Shown here: positions 6,769 to 14,981 of the stretch, in pieces
How positions within the stretch are numbered: position 1 is the stretch's first letter
Layout: the number at the start of each line of letters is the position of its first letter
NCBI GenBank assembly: GCA_023387695.1
Contig: JAEWHT010000107.1
Coordinates: forward strand, 1-18,010
Reading direction: 5' to 3'
DNA from: Pseudomonadota bacterium
GTDB taxonomy: Bacteria; Pseudomonadota; Alphaproteobacteria; Rhizobiales; Xanthobacteraceae
Length of the DNA stretch: 18,010 nt
Made by a program: the position numbers and the translations under genes
The notes under the pieces: model-generated
Databases searched by the model: none
Seen by the model: only the letters and a program-made list of their open reading frames with translations
What the model was told of the DNA's origin: nothing

Positions 6769-7392
6769 TCAGCCCTTCTTCGCCGGCTTGCTCGGCGTCG
6801 CGCTGAACAGCTTCTTCAGATCGCTCAGGCCTTCCGACAGCCGCGGCCATTCGCAGGAGAACGAGCCCTTGGTGCAGGGCGCGCCCTTTGAGCGTGCACC
6901 GACGGTCTGTTGAACCTTCGGTCGCTCGACCGGAACGGGTACGCGCTCGACGTCGGTACGCAGCGCGACCTGCTGAACGCGCTGCGCTTGTTGCTCCTGC
7001 TGCTCGCGCTGCTGGCGCACGGCGGCTTGGGCCGCTTCATTGCTGCGGCGCTGATTGGCGAGATAGGCGGTGTAGGATTCGTCGATCTTCTTCTGCTCTT
7101 CCGGCGTCGGGTTGGGACCCGCGATGTCGAAGGTGCGATCCTGGAGGAAGTCGTAATAAGTGTAGCCGCCACCCGCTTTGCGCCGGCCGGCGAACTTGGC
7201 GTTGCAGTCGGCAAGCGCTGTGGTCTTGTCGGCTTTGCTCGTGGATTTTTCGGCGGTGTCGGCGCATTCCTCGAAATCGACCGGAGCGCGCTTCCACCAT
7301 TGCGCGTGGGCATGCGACGACGTCAGCAGAAAAATTCCTGCTGCGGCAACGAGAAACAGCGCCGCACGACGCGATGCAACTACATCCGACAT
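6769..7392 (-). CDS. Secreted Q-rich coiled-coil protein, unknown function
   Basis: A 207-aa protein with a signal peptide (hydrophobic core about 10-25, probable cleavage after AHA at about 30). A conserved-looking region follows (FEECADTAEKSTSKADKTTA, then DCNAKFAGRRKAGGGYTYYD) with cysteines at about 43 and 63. Residues about 110-145 are rich in Gln, Arg, Ala and Glu and are likely helical or coiled-coil. The C-terminus has a second Cys pair (APCTKGSFSC) and a basic end. It is probably periplasmic. The start is uncertain because the nearest AAGGA is about 14 nt from ATG 7392; the signal peptide supports this ATG. I do not recognise a characterised family. Its transcript converges with the small secreted protein. 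Confidence 0.75.
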   Translation of the reverse strand: MSDVVASRRAALFLVAAAGIFLLTSSHAHAQWWKRAPVDFEECADTAEKSTSKADKTTALADCNAKFAGRRKAGGGYTYYDFLQDRTFDIAGPNPTPEEQKKIDESYTAYLANQRRSNEAAQAAVRQQREQQEQQAQRVQQVALRTDVERVPVPVERPKVQQTVGARSKGAPCTKGSFSCEWPRLSEGLSDLKKLFSATPSKPAKKG

Positions 7393-7597
7393 TCTACGAG
7401 AGCATTCCTTGCGAAACTCAACCCCAACTGAGTCGAGCTGATTTTTGCCCCTTTATGGCCGGCTTGTCACCCATGGAACCCGGGAATTTCATGGCTGGGT
7501 TGCTGACATTTTTTGCTTGACGTGGCACCGGAGTCACAGCCGCGCGGCATGTGATGCGCATAGACTTTTATCGATCTGAATCTGGGGGACTATTGTC

Positions 7598-8626
7598 ATG
7601 AGAGCGCTGGGCTGTCTTGCCGCCATCACCTTGGCTCTGGTTTGTGGCCGCGCGCTCGCCGCCGACGAGAATGCGCCGAACCGCAAGCCGGTGAAGGTCG
7701 TTGCCGATGCGCGATTGCCGGTCGGCGGGCAGGGGATGTTGCCGCTTTATCTGTCCAGCGACTGGGCGATGCCGCTGCCGGCGATCTCGCGTGCCGTCAT
7801 CGTGCTGCACGGACGGCTGCGCAATGCGGATGAATATTATATCTCCGCTCACACCGCACAGGTCGCGGCTGGCGACGACGGCAAGAGCGCCCTGATGATC
7901 GTGCCGCAATTCCTGGCGGAGATCGATATCGAAGCATTCAAGTTGCCCGCGGACACGCTACGCTGGTCGCTGGAAGGCTGGGAGGGCGGAGATGCAGCGC
8001 TCGCGCCGAATCCGGTGTCCTCGTTCGAGGCGCTCGACGCGATCCTGGCGAAGCTTTCCGACCGGCGCATTTTCCCGAACCTGAAGCAGGTCGTGGTCGC
8101 CGGTCATTCCGGTGGCGGCCAGGTCGCGCAGCGATACGCGATCGCGGGCAAGGGCGAGACGCTATTGTCGCGCCAGCACATCGATGTCCGCTATGTCGTC
8201 GCCAATCCGTCGTCCTATGCTTATTTCAGCAAGGACCGGCCGGTCCCTGCGATTGCCGCGTCCTGTCCCGGCTATAACAATTGGAAATACGGGATGGACG
8301 AGCGGTCGCCTTATCTTGCGGATGCAACGCCGGTCGCGCTCGAGCAGCGTTATGTCGAGCGCGACGTGATTTATCTGCTCGGTACCCTCGACACCAATCC
8401 CGAGCATCCCGCGCTGGACAAGAGCTGCATGGCCAAGGCTCAGGGCCCTTATCGCTATGCCCGCGGCCATGCCTATGTGGACACGATGTCGAAGCGAGAT
8501 CATGGCACGCCCAATCACAAGGTGTGGGATGTCGCCGGCGTCGGCCATGACGGCGACAAGATGCTGACCTCGAAATGCGGTCTTGCCGCACTGTTCGATA
8601 GTCCGGGCTGTCGCGCAGAGCGGTGA
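7598..8626 (+). CDS. Secreted alpha/beta hydrolase
   Basis: A 342-aa protein with a Sec signal peptide (cleavage near ALAA-D, residue 22), so it probably acts in the periplasm or outside the cell. The fold is shown by VIVLHGR (67-73, oxyanion hole) and the nucleophile elbow GHSGGG (169-174, Ser171). Asp265 (LLGTLDTNP) and His317 (AGVGHDGD) are likely triad partners. Cys223, Cys277, Cys327 and Cys338 could form disulfides. GGGGGA lies 8 nt before the ATG. The leader TGGGGGACT is identical to that of the second secreted hydrolase at 11104-11961. Substrate is unknown; an ester or polyester hydrolase is possible. An acyl-CoA ligase gene follows on the same strand after 127 bp. Confidence 0.87.
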   Translation: MRALGCLAAITLALVCGRALAADENAPNRKPVKVVADARLPVGGQGMLPLYLSSDWAMPLPAISRAVIVLHGRLRNADEYYISAHTAQVAAGDDGKSALMIVPQFLAEIDIEAFKLPADTLRWSLEGWEGGDAALAPNPVSSFEALDAILAKLSDRRIFPNLKQVVVAGHSGGGQVAQRYAIAGKGETLLSRQHIDVRYVVANPSSYAYFSKDRPVPAIAASCPGYNNWKYGMDERSPYLADATPVALEQRYVERDVIYLLGTLDTNPEHPALDKSCMAKAQGPYRYARGHAYVDTMSKRDHGTPNHKVWDVAGVGHDGDKMLTSKCGLAALFDSPGCRAER

Positions 8627-8639
8627 TGCGGACGATGCG

Positions 8640-8677
8640 AAGGCTTGTATCTTGAAGGCTTGTAGCTTGAAGGCTTG
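8640..8677. repeat. 15-bp tandem repeat, about 2.5 copies
   Basis: AAGGCTTGTATCTTG (8640-8654) is followed by AAGGCTTGTAGCTTG (8655-8669, one mismatch) and a partial AAGGCTTG (8670-8677). It lies in the 127-bp gap between the secreted hydrolase and the acyl-CoA ligase. Each full unit boundary creates TTGAAG, so the array repeats a possible -35 element. Confidence 0.85.
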
Positions 8678-8694
8678 GCCCCGGCTGTTACACT
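8667..8694 (+). promoter_or_regulatory. Possible sigma-70-like promoter for the ligase-RraA pair
   Basis: TTGAAG (8667-8672) and TACACT (8689-8694) are separated by 16 bp and would place transcription start about 50 nt before the ligase ATG. The -35 lies inside the 15-bp tandem repeat. The match is only moderate and rests on visual comparison with the consensus. Confidence 0.3.
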
Positions 8695-8753
8695 TCGCCG
8701 CGCGACGCGCCCCGTTCTGAGGCGGCGCCAAGAAGACGAAGTGGAAACGCCTG

Positions 8754-10271
8754 ATGCTGCTGCCCCTGTCCGATGTGCCGCGCTGGTACGCGCAACGCAA
8801 ACCCGAAGGCACGATCGCCGTCCAGCATGGACAGGACAGGCTGACCTGGGATCAGCTCGAGCGCGGCGCCAACCGGCGGGCTCGTGCGTTTACGGCGAAG
8901 GGCGTCAAGCCCGGCGATTTCGTCGCGATCGGATTGCCCAACGGCAATGCGTTTTTCGAGACCACGTTTGCCGTGTGGAAATGCGGCGCAACGCCGACCT
9001 CGCTGTCATGGCGGTTGCCGCGCGGTGAAGCCGCAGCCGTGCTCGAGATCCTCAAGCCGGCGCTCGTGGTCGGCGGTGAGGCCGACTGGAATGCGCCGAA
9101 CCGGCTGCCGGCGGATTTCGTGCCGGAAGGCTTTTCCGACGAGCAGCTTGATCCGCCGGTCGCGCGCTACTGGAAGGCCATGACATCAGGCGGCTCGACT
9201 GGTCGGCCGAAGGTCATCCTCGATCACAATCCTGCGGTGACCGACACCGTTGCGGCACCGCCGCTCAATATTCCCTTTGGAGTTTCGCTGCTCAATCCCG
9301 GTCCGCTCTATCATAACGCGCCGTTCATCGTGTCGCACTATGCGCTGTTTACCGGTGGCAAGCTCACCGGCCTCACCAAGTTCGACGCCGAGGAGACGTT
9401 GCGCCAGATCGCGCGCGAGCGCGTGCAATGGGTCAATTTCGTGCCGACCATGATGCACCGGATCTGGGCGCTGCCGGAGAACGTGCGCAATTCTTATGAT
9501 GTGTCGAGCCTGCAGACGGTGTTTCACATGGCGGCTCCCATGCCACCCTGGCTGAAGGAGAACTGGATCGCCTGGCTAGGCCCCGAACGGGTCTGGGAGC
9601 TTTATGGCGGCACCGAGCGGCAGGGCGCCTGCATCATCCAAGGCACTGAGTGGCTGACGCACAAAGGCTCGGTCGGTAAGATCGGCGACACTGCGAAGCT
9701 GCGCATCATCGGCGAGGACGGCAACGACGTTGCGCCCGGTGAGACCGGCGAGATTTATTTCCTCAACAATGACGGCAAGGACGCCACCTATCATTATCTC
9801 GGCGCCGAGCCGAAGCGTCGCGCCGATGGCTGGGAATCGCTCGGCGATATTGGCAGGCTGGATGCCGAAGGCTATCTCTATCTCGGCGATCGCTTAGCCG
9901 ACATGGTGCTGCGCGGCGGTGCCAACATCTATCCGGCCGAGGTCGAGGCCGCGGTCTCCGAGGCGCCCGGCGTGCGCTCCTGCGTGGTGGTAGGCTTGCC
10001 CGATCCGGAGCTCGGCCAGCGCGTGCACGCGATCATCGAGCCGGAGGCGAATGCGGATGGCCAGGCCATTGCGGACAGCATGGCCGATTTCCTGAAAGAC
10101 AGGCTCAGCCGCTACAAGCATCCAGAGAGTTTCGAGATCGTCAGCACGCCGCCGCGCGATGATTCCGGAAAGGTTCGCCGCACCTTATTGCGCGACGAGC
10201 GCGCGGCGTGGATGAGGGAAGGCCGCGCCTTCCGCATCATGCCCGCGAAAGCGCGGGCGCACGCCGAGTAA
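8754..10271 (+). CDS. AMP-binding acyl-CoA ligase (ANL superfamily)
   Basis: A 505-aa adenylate-forming enzyme expected to activate a carboxylic acid with ATP and CoA to its acyl-CoA. The P-loop is TSGGSTGRPK (144-153). YGGTE (284-288) is the A5 motif, GDIGRLDAEGYLYLGDR (364-380) holds the ATP-ribose Asp365 and the hinge region, GGANIYPAEVE is at 388-398, and Lys473 in DDSGKVRR is the adenylation lysine. All key residues are present, so it should be active. The ribosome site before ATG 8754 is weak (GTGGAAA). The last residues, MPAKARAHAE, are encoded by a REP-like palindrome (10241-10258). The RraA-like gene starts 24 bp later and is probably cotranscribed. Whether the substrate is a fatty, aromatic or steroid-type acid cannot be read from sequence. 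Confidence 0.92.
   Translation: MLLPLSDVPRWYAQRKPEGTIAVQHGQDRLTWDQLERGANRRARAFTAKGVKPGDFVAIGLPNGNAFFETTFAVWKCGATPTSLSWRLPRGEAAAVLEILKPALVVGGEADWNAPNRLPADFVPEGFSDEQLDPPVARYWKAMTSGGSTGRPKVILDHNPAVTDTVAAPPLNIPFGVSLLNPGPLYHNAPFIVSHYALFTGGKLTGLTKFDAEETLRQIARERVQWVNFVPTMMHRIWALPENVRNSYDVSSLQTVFHMAAPMPPWLKENWIAWLGPERVWELYGGTERQGACIIQGTEWLTHKGSVGKIGDTAKLRIIGEDGNDVAPGETGEIYFLNNDGKDATYHYLGAEPKRRADGWESLGDIGRLDAEGYLYLGDRLADMVLRGGANIYPAEVEAAVSEAPGVRSCVVVGLPDPELGQRVHAIIEPEANADGQAIADSMADFLKDRLSRYKHPESFEIVSTPPRDDSGKVRRTLLRDERAAWMREGRAFRIMPAKARAHAE
10241..10258. repeat. REP-like palindrome inside the 3' end of the ligase gene
   Basis: GCCCGCG-AAAG-CGCGGGC is a perfect 7-bp stem with a 4-nt loop. It is preceded by CATCAT and followed by GCACGCCGAG and the stop codon TAA at 10269-10271. 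It resembles the hairpin at 105-120 and common Bradyrhizobium intergenic palindromes. It lies inside the coding frame and encodes most of the ligase's C-terminal tail. Confidence 0.6.
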
Positions 10272-10295
10272 GACATAACAGAAGGACTGAATTCC

Positions 10296-10934
10296 ATGAC
10301 GATCACCATCGCAGCGAACAGCGTGCCGAAGCCGCCGGCCGACATCATCGAGGGGTTTCGGAATGCACCGACCTCGATCATCTCGGACAATCTCGGCCGG
10401 CTGCCTGGCGCGGTCGGGCTGAAGCCGTTTCACCGCAGCGGCAGGCTGATCGGCGCGGCGTTCACGGTACGGACCCGGCCCGGCGACAATCTCGCCATCC
10501 ACCGCGCGCTCGAGCTGGTCGGTCCCGGCGACGTCATCGTCGTCGATGGCGGCGGCGACGAGACGCGCGCGCTGGTCGGCGAGATCATGAAGAACATTGC
10601 GCAGTGGCGCAAAGCCGAAGGCTATGTGATCGACGGCGCGATCCGTGACGTTGCAGCTTTTGCCGGCGACGACTTTCCCTGCTTCGCCCGCGCGGTCATC
10701 CATCGCGGCCCCTACAAGAACGGTCCCGGCGAGATCAACGTGCCAGTGACCATCGGCGGCAGCGTGATTTCGCCCGGCGACATCGTGGTGGGTGACGAGG
10801 ACGGGGTCGTGTCGTTTCCCGCCGCCGGCGCTGTGGCGCTGCTGGAGGCGGTCCGTGTCCAGATCAAGCGCGAGGATGAGACGCTGAAAGCGATCCGCGA
10901 GGGCCGCTACCAGGGAGCTTACGGGAAGTCCTGA
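10296..10934 (+). CDS. RraA-like protein (HMG/oxaloacetate aldolase family)
   Basis: A 212-aa protein of the RraA/MenG-like family. Members include 4-hydroxy-4-methyl-2-oxoglutarate aldolases, oxaloacetate decarboxylases and the RNase E regulator RraA. Seen here are GDVIVVDGGGDETRALVGE (78-96) and VIDGAIRDV (111-119). Arg117 and Asp118 match the substrate and metal-binding RD pair. The upstream acidic residue 21 positions before Arg is Glu96, where aldolases, as I recall the D-X20-R-D motif, usually have Asp. An aldolase or decarboxylase acting on a pyruvate-type product is more likely than RNase control, but the substrate is unknown. GAAGGA lies 9 nt before ATG 10296. It follows the acyl-CoA ligase by 24 bp, suggesting an operon. 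Confidence 0.88.
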   Translation: MTITIAANSVPKPPADIIEGFRNAPTSIISDNLGRLPGAVGLKPFHRSGRLIGAAFTVRTRPGDNLAIHRALELVGPGDVIVVDGGGDETRALVGEIMKNIAQWRKAEGYVIDGAIRDVAAFAGDDFPCFARAVIHRGPYKNGPGEINVPVTIGGSVISPGDIVVGDEDGVVSFPAAGAVALLEAVRVQIKREDETLKAIREGRYQGAYGKS

Positions 10935-10955
10935 TCATCAGCTTCTTGGCCCGCG

Positions 10956-10977
10956 AAGGGCTTCCGGTTCGGCCCTT
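10956..10977 (+). terminator. Possible weak terminator after the RraA-like gene
   Basis: AAGGGC (10956-10961) pairs with GCCCTT (10972-10977), with CCG/CGG able to pair inside the loop. It is followed by GCTTTG, a poor T-tract. A second small hairpin, CGCCT-CAC-AGGCG (11006-11018), lies just before the tRNA. Confidence 0.35.
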
Positions 10978-11026
10978 GCTTTGATATGTACAGCCCCAGG
11001 TAACTCGCCTCACAGGCGGGTTCCGC

Positions 11027-11103
<77 letters not shown>

Positions 11104-11961
11104 TTACGGCTTCAGAACGCTTGAGAGAAAGTGTGAGGTCGCCTCGCGCACGTCCGGTCGGTTGAGGATGGTGTGCACCTCCGCATCCACGACCAAGACC
11201 ACCGCGTGGGGATTGCCCTTGAGCGCGCCAGCGCAATTGCCGGTGACGGCATAGTCCCTGTTCCAGGGATTGCTCGGCGAGAAATATGGGTCGCGTGCCG
11301 ATATAGCGTTAAAGACCGGCTCCTCGGGACCGAAGCCCAGGCGCGGACGCTCGACGAAATAATTGGCTTCGCAGGACCACGAATAGATCAGGCGCGCTGC
11401 GCTCTCTGGACCGGCATAGCGGCTTGCCGCAACCGATCCTTCGCTGGTGCCGGCAATCACGATGCGGCTGCGGTCCACCCAGGCCCATGCCTTCGAAGCC
11501 TCCAGCGCATGCGTAAGCTCGGCGAGGCGCAGCGTGTGGATGCGTTCGTAGATCTCGACCGACACGGGCGAGACATAGGTCAATCGTCCCTCGATTGCGA
11601 GGCTGTCGGGAGCAACCGAAGCGAGCCCCATCGTGTCGGCGAGCCAGATCTGAAAATCCTTCACGGCCGGCGCGACGCCACTCGATCCATGCAGCAGCAC
11701 GACGAGCGGCGCCTTGCCGGTCACCTCGGGAGCAGCAGACGGAATGCCTTGCCAGCGCTCGCGATCCGTCAGTGAGGCCGGCAGCACGAGATTGGCCTTG
11801 CGCCAGGTTGCAGCGAGGTTGTCCGCTGTGGGATCGAGCGTGGTACCCCTGATGTCGCCGGGTTTGTCTTCGGCCGAGACGGTGGTCGCGATCGCCGCAA
11901 GTACGCTAGCGAGACCCGCCAAGCACACCAGCCGCACAGTTCGCTTCCAAATCCTGCTCAT
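11104..11961 (-). CDS. Secreted alpha/beta hydrolase (dienelactone hydrolase-like)
   Basis: A 285-aa protein with a basic N-terminus and a hydrophobic signal segment (about 10-29, cleavage near VSA-ED), so it is probably periplasmic. VVLLHGSSG (87-95) forms the oxyanion-hole strand and GTSEGS (171-176) the nucleophile elbow. Ser173 is the nucleophile and His263 (DAEVHTIL) the likely base. Cys197 and Cys243 may pair. ATG 11961 is preceded by GGGGGA; the frame also has a TTG at 11976 overlapping this ribosome site, which is less likely. The leader TGGGGGACT is identical to that of the hydrolase at 7598. It is divergent from the amidohydrolase gene across 139 bp. The stop abuts the tRNA-Arg gene. 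Substrate is unknown. Confidence 0.85.
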   Translation of the reverse strand: MSRIWKRTVRLVCLAGLASVLAAIATTVSAEDKPGDIRGTTLDPTADNLAATWRKANLVLPASLTDRERWQGIPSAAPEVTGKAPLVVLLHGSSGVAPAVKDFQIWLADTMGLASVAPDSLAIEGRLTYVSPVSVEIYERIHTLRLAELTHALEASKAWAWVDRSRIVIAGTSEGSVAASRYAGPESAARLIYSWSCEANYFVERPRLGFGPEEPVFNAISARDPYFSPSNPWNRDYAVTGNCAGALKGNPHAVVLVVDAEVHTILNRPDVREATSHFLSSVLKP

Positions 11962-12100
11962 GGAGAAGTCCCCCAATCCGCGGCAGCGTCGCCGCTCTGC
12001 GGGGCGTAATTTGCCTGTTCGGCGTAAAAATTGCTACACGCGGTGATCAGCCCTTCTGGCGGACGCTTAGCAAGCCGCATCCGCGAATCCGGAGCCAATG

Positions 12101-13240
12101 ATGCCTTTCGATTTGATCCTGCGTGGTGGACGGGTCGTTGATCCCTCGCAGAAGCTCGATGCCGTCACCGACGTCGCATTTTCAGGCGGCAAGGTCGCAG
12201 CCGTCGGCAGCGGGCTCAAGGCGGATCCCTCGACCGAGGTGCGCGACGTCTCGAAGTTCATCGTCACGCCGGGGCTGATCGATCTCCACACCCACGTCTA
12301 TTGGGGCGGCACCTCGCTCGGCATCGATGCCGAGGAGTTTTGCCGCAACTCCGGCGTCACCACCTCGGTCGATACTGGTAGCGCGGGCCCTGGGAATTTC
12401 GCCGGCTTCCGCAAGCATGTGATCGAGCCGAGCCAAGTCCGCATCCTCGCTTATCTGCACGTCTCCCATGCCGGCATCTTCGGCTTCTCGCACCGCATCA
12501 TGGTTGGCGAGAGCGAGGAATTGCGGCTGATGAATCCGATTGAGGCGGCCAAGGTTGCCGATGCCAACCGCGACGTCATCGTCGGCATCAAGGTGCGTGT
12601 CGGATTGCATTCCTCCGGCACGTCGGGCGCCGTACCGCTCGACATCGCGCTCCAGGTCGCCGACGAAGTCGGCATGCCCCTGATGGCGCATATCGATCAC
12701 CCGCCGCCGACTTATGAAGAGGTGCTTGCCCGCCTGCGTCCCGGCGATGTGCTCACCCACGCGTTCCGCCCGTTCCCGAACACGCCCGCGACCGCGCAGG
12801 GCACGGTCAAGAAGGCGGTGCTCGACGCGCGTGAGCGCGGCGTGCTGTTCGACATCGGTCACGGCAAGGGCTCGTTCGCGTTCAAGACCGCACGCGCGAT
12901 GCTCGCCAACGGCTTCTATCCGGACACCATCTCGTCCGACATCCATCAGCTCTGCATCGACGGCCCAGCCTTCGATCAGGTGACGACCATGTCGAAGTTT
13001 TTGTGCATGGGCATGTCACTGTCGGACGTGATCGCGGCCTCGACCGAGAATGCCGCGATGGCGCTGCGGCGGCCCGAGTTGGGCAGCCTCAAGCCGGGCA
13101 GCGTCGGCGACGCGACGCTGATTTCGGTGAAGCAAGGCCAGTTCGATTATGAGGACGTGGTTGGCGAGCACCTCATCGGCGACAAGAAGATCGTCTCCGA
13201 AGGCGTCGTCATCGGCGGCCGCTGGTGGCATCCGAACTAG
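12101..13240 (+). CDS. Amidohydrolase/deacetylase-family metallohydrolase
   Basis: A 379-aa amidohydrolase-superfamily enzyme with a binuclear metal site. Counting from the ATG at 12098, metal ligands are His64 and His66 (DLHTHVYWGG), a probable carboxylated Lys165 (GIKVRV), His198 (MAHID), His221 (LTHAF) and Asp281 (SSDIH). The N-terminal DLILRGGRVVDPSQ strand is typical of dihydroorotase and D-aminoacylase relatives. It resembles the Atu3266/EF0837-type 'amidohydrolase/deacetylase' group, which cleaves acetylated hydroxy acids or amides, but the true substrate cannot be read. Two ATGs overlap: 12098 is 3 nt from GGAG, 12101 is 6 nt away and is preferred. It converges with the binding-protein gene, 32 bp apart. 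No signal peptide is seen, so it is cytoplasmic. Confidence 0.88.
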   Translation: MPFDLILRGGRVVDPSQKLDAVTDVAFSGGKVAAVGSGLKADPSTEVRDVSKFIVTPGLIDLHTHVYWGGTSLGIDAEEFCRNSGVTTSVDTGSAGPGNFAGFRKHVIEPSQVRILAYLHVSHAGIFGFSHRIMVGESEELRLMNPIEAAKVADANRDVIVGIKVRVGLHSSGTSGAVPLDIALQVADEVGMPLMAHIDHPPPTYEEVLARLRPGDVLTHAFRPFPNTPATAQGTVKKAVLDARERGVLFDIGHGKGSFAFKTARAMLANGFYPDTISSDIHQLCIDGPAFDQVTTMSKFLCMGMSLSDVIAASTENAAMALRRPELGSLKPGSVGDATLISVKQGQFDYEDVVGEHLIGDKKIVSEGVVIGGRWWHPN

Positions 13241-13272
13241 GTCTTGTCGTCGATTGTGGAGAGGCCATCGGC

Positions 13273-14883
13273 CTACTCCTTTTTCTCGACATTCCAGAAC
13301 ATCGGCGTCGCCGGGCCGTCGATCACGCCGGTTAGCGATTTGCGCCATGCGCTCGGCGCCTGGAACTGGCCGAGCGGAACATAGATCACCTGATCGTAGG
13401 CTTCCTTCTGGATGTCGAAGGCAATCTTCTGTTGCTCTTTCGGTGAGGTGGCGCGGGCAAAGGCGTCACGCAGCTCCTCGAGCTTGGAGTCCTCGGACCA
13501 GCCGTACCAGCCGCCGCTCGTTCCCTTGCCGCCCATCGGGACGTTGACCAGCGGGTTCAGGGAGTCAGCCGCGCCCTGGTAGGTGAAGAACATGCTCCAG
13601 CCGCCTTCCTTCGGCGACTTCTGGTTGGCGCGGCGGGTGACCAGGGTCTGCCAGTCCATCGCCTGAAGGTCGACCTTGAAACCGGCTTCGCGCAACAGCT
13701 GCGCGACTATGACCGGCTGCGCTTTCAGCAGGATCTGATCAGTGGGGGCCAGGATCACCACGGGCGTGCCGTCATAGCCGGACTCGGCCAGGGCTTTCTT
13801 GGCCTGCGCCAGGCTGTTGCCCTTGATCAAAGTCTCGCCGCCTTCGTCGCTGCCCAGCGGCGTGTCGCAGATGAAGAACGCGCCGCACAGCTTGTAGTAT
13901 TTGGGATTGCCGATCTGTGCGTCGAGCACGTCCTTCTGGTTGATCGCGAGCATCGCGGCGCGGCGGATTTTCACATTGTCGAACGGCGGATGCAGGAAGT
14001 TCATTCGGCCGAACGACTGGAAGCCGAACTTGTTCAGGATGGAAACAGTGATGTCCGGATTGGACTCGAGTGCGGGCAGCATGTCGAACGGCGGCGTTTC
14101 AACGAAATCGACATCGCCGGATTGCAACGCGTTGAGCGCGGTCTGTGCGTCCGGCATCGTCAGCCACTCGACACGATCGACCTTGACCACCTTGCCGCCC
14201 GAGGTCCATTCGGCCGGCTCCTTGCGCGGTACGTAATCGGTATTCTTTTCGTAAACGGCTTTCACGCCGGGCTGGAATTCGCTCGCGACGAACTTGAATG
14301 GGCCGGAGCCAATCTGCTCCGGAATCTGCTTGGTGATCGGGGTCTCGGCCAACCGCTTCGGCATCATGAAGGCAACAACGGCCGACGGCTTGGCGATCGT
14401 CTCCAGCACGAGGCCATAGGGCTCCTTCAGCTTGAGGACGATCGTTTGGGCGTCTGCGGCTTCGATGCCCGCGGTGAAGTCCATCAGCTTGCGCGCCATG
14501 CCGTCGACGCTCGCGCCCCAGCGCTTCAGCGAGGCAACGCAATCCTCCGCCGTCACCGGTGCTCCGTCATGCCACTTCAGGCCGTTGCGCAAGGTGAAAG
14601 TGTAGGTCAGCTTGTCCGAGGACACTGTCCAATCGGCCATCTGCGGCCGTACCTTGAAGCTGGAATCGATACCAAGCAGCGTGTCGTAGACCATATAGCC
14701 ATGGTCGCGGGTGATGATGGCCGTCGTGAAGCCGGGATCGGTGACGCGAAGGTCCGATTGCATTACGGCGGTGAGAGTCTTGGTGCCGATCGCGGCCGTT
14801 GCCAATGACGTCCAGACGGCAGGAAGGGCAGACGGCGCAACAGCAGCGAGCTGGAGGAGTTTTCGGCGCGAGACGTGACCCAT
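13273..14883 (-). CDS. Tat-exported ABC transporter substrate-binding protein (SBP_bac_5 family)
   Basis: A 536-aa periplasmic binding protein of the peptide/opine/nickel family. The N-terminus SRRKLLQLAAVAPSALPAVW has the twin-arginine motif (Arg6-Arg7), so it is probably exported folded. Family features include YTFTLRNGLKWHDGAPVTAE (residues 94-113), the IGSGPFKF segment and the later KIRRAAMLAINQKDVLD block. Such proteins deliver peptides or other small molecules to a DppBCDF-type permease. No permease or ATPase genes lie within this window, so the gene is an orphan here. AGGAG is 9 nt before ATG 14883. A 17-bp palindrome lies about 100 bp upstream. It converges with the amidohydrolase gene, whose substrate might be a related amide; this is speculative. 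Confidence 0.92.
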   Translation of the reverse strand: MGHVSRRKLLQLAAVAPSALPAVWTSLATAAIGTKTLTAVMQSDLRVTDPGFTTAIITRDHGYMVYDTLLGIDSSFKVRPQMADWTVSSDKLTYTFTLRNGLKWHDGAPVTAEDCVASLKRWGASVDGMARKLMDFTAGIEAADAQTIVLKLKEPYGLVLETIAKPSAVVAFMMPKRLAETPITKQIPEQIGSGPFKFVASEFQPGVKAVYEKNTDYVPRKEPAEWTSGGKVVKVDRVEWLTMPDAQTALNALQSGDVDFVETPPFDMLPALESNPDITVSILNKFGFQSFGRMNFLHPPFDNVKIRRAAMLAINQKDVLDAQIGNPKYYKLCGAFFICDTPLGSDEGGETLIKGNSLAQAKKALAESGYDGTPVVILAPTDQILLKAQPVIVAQLLREAGFKVDLQAMDWQTLVTRRANQKSPKEGGWSMFFTYQGAADSLNPLVNVPMGGKGTSGGWYGWSEDSKLEELRDAFARATSPKEQQKIAFDIQKEAYDQVIYVPLGQFQAPSAWRKSLTGVIDGPATPMFWNVEKKE

Positions 14884-14981
14884 TCGCTTGTCTCCTGACT
14901 TGACGCGAACGGGACCAGATGGCCTTCGTCCGTCGCGCGCAGCCTATGGTCTGGTCTCGCACCTTGCAATGACAGGCTATC

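Noticed and set aside
7393..7597. TTGACG and TGGCAC boxes before the secreted hydrolase as sigma-70 or sigma-54 promoter
   Set aside because: No matching -10 or TTGC element at proper spacing; only isolated half-boxes.
8640..8677. CRISPR-like array
   Set aside because: The units are 15 bp and directly adjacent with no spacers, and no cas genes are present.
13262..13274. Small palindrome AGGCC-ATC-GGCCT between convergent genes as a terminator
   Set aside because: Only 5 bp, no T-run, and it overlaps the binding-protein stop codon; could easily be chance.
13990..14808. 272-codon plus-strand open frame opposite the binding-protein gene
   Set aside because: Shadow of a well-supported minus-strand gene; no recognisable motif.
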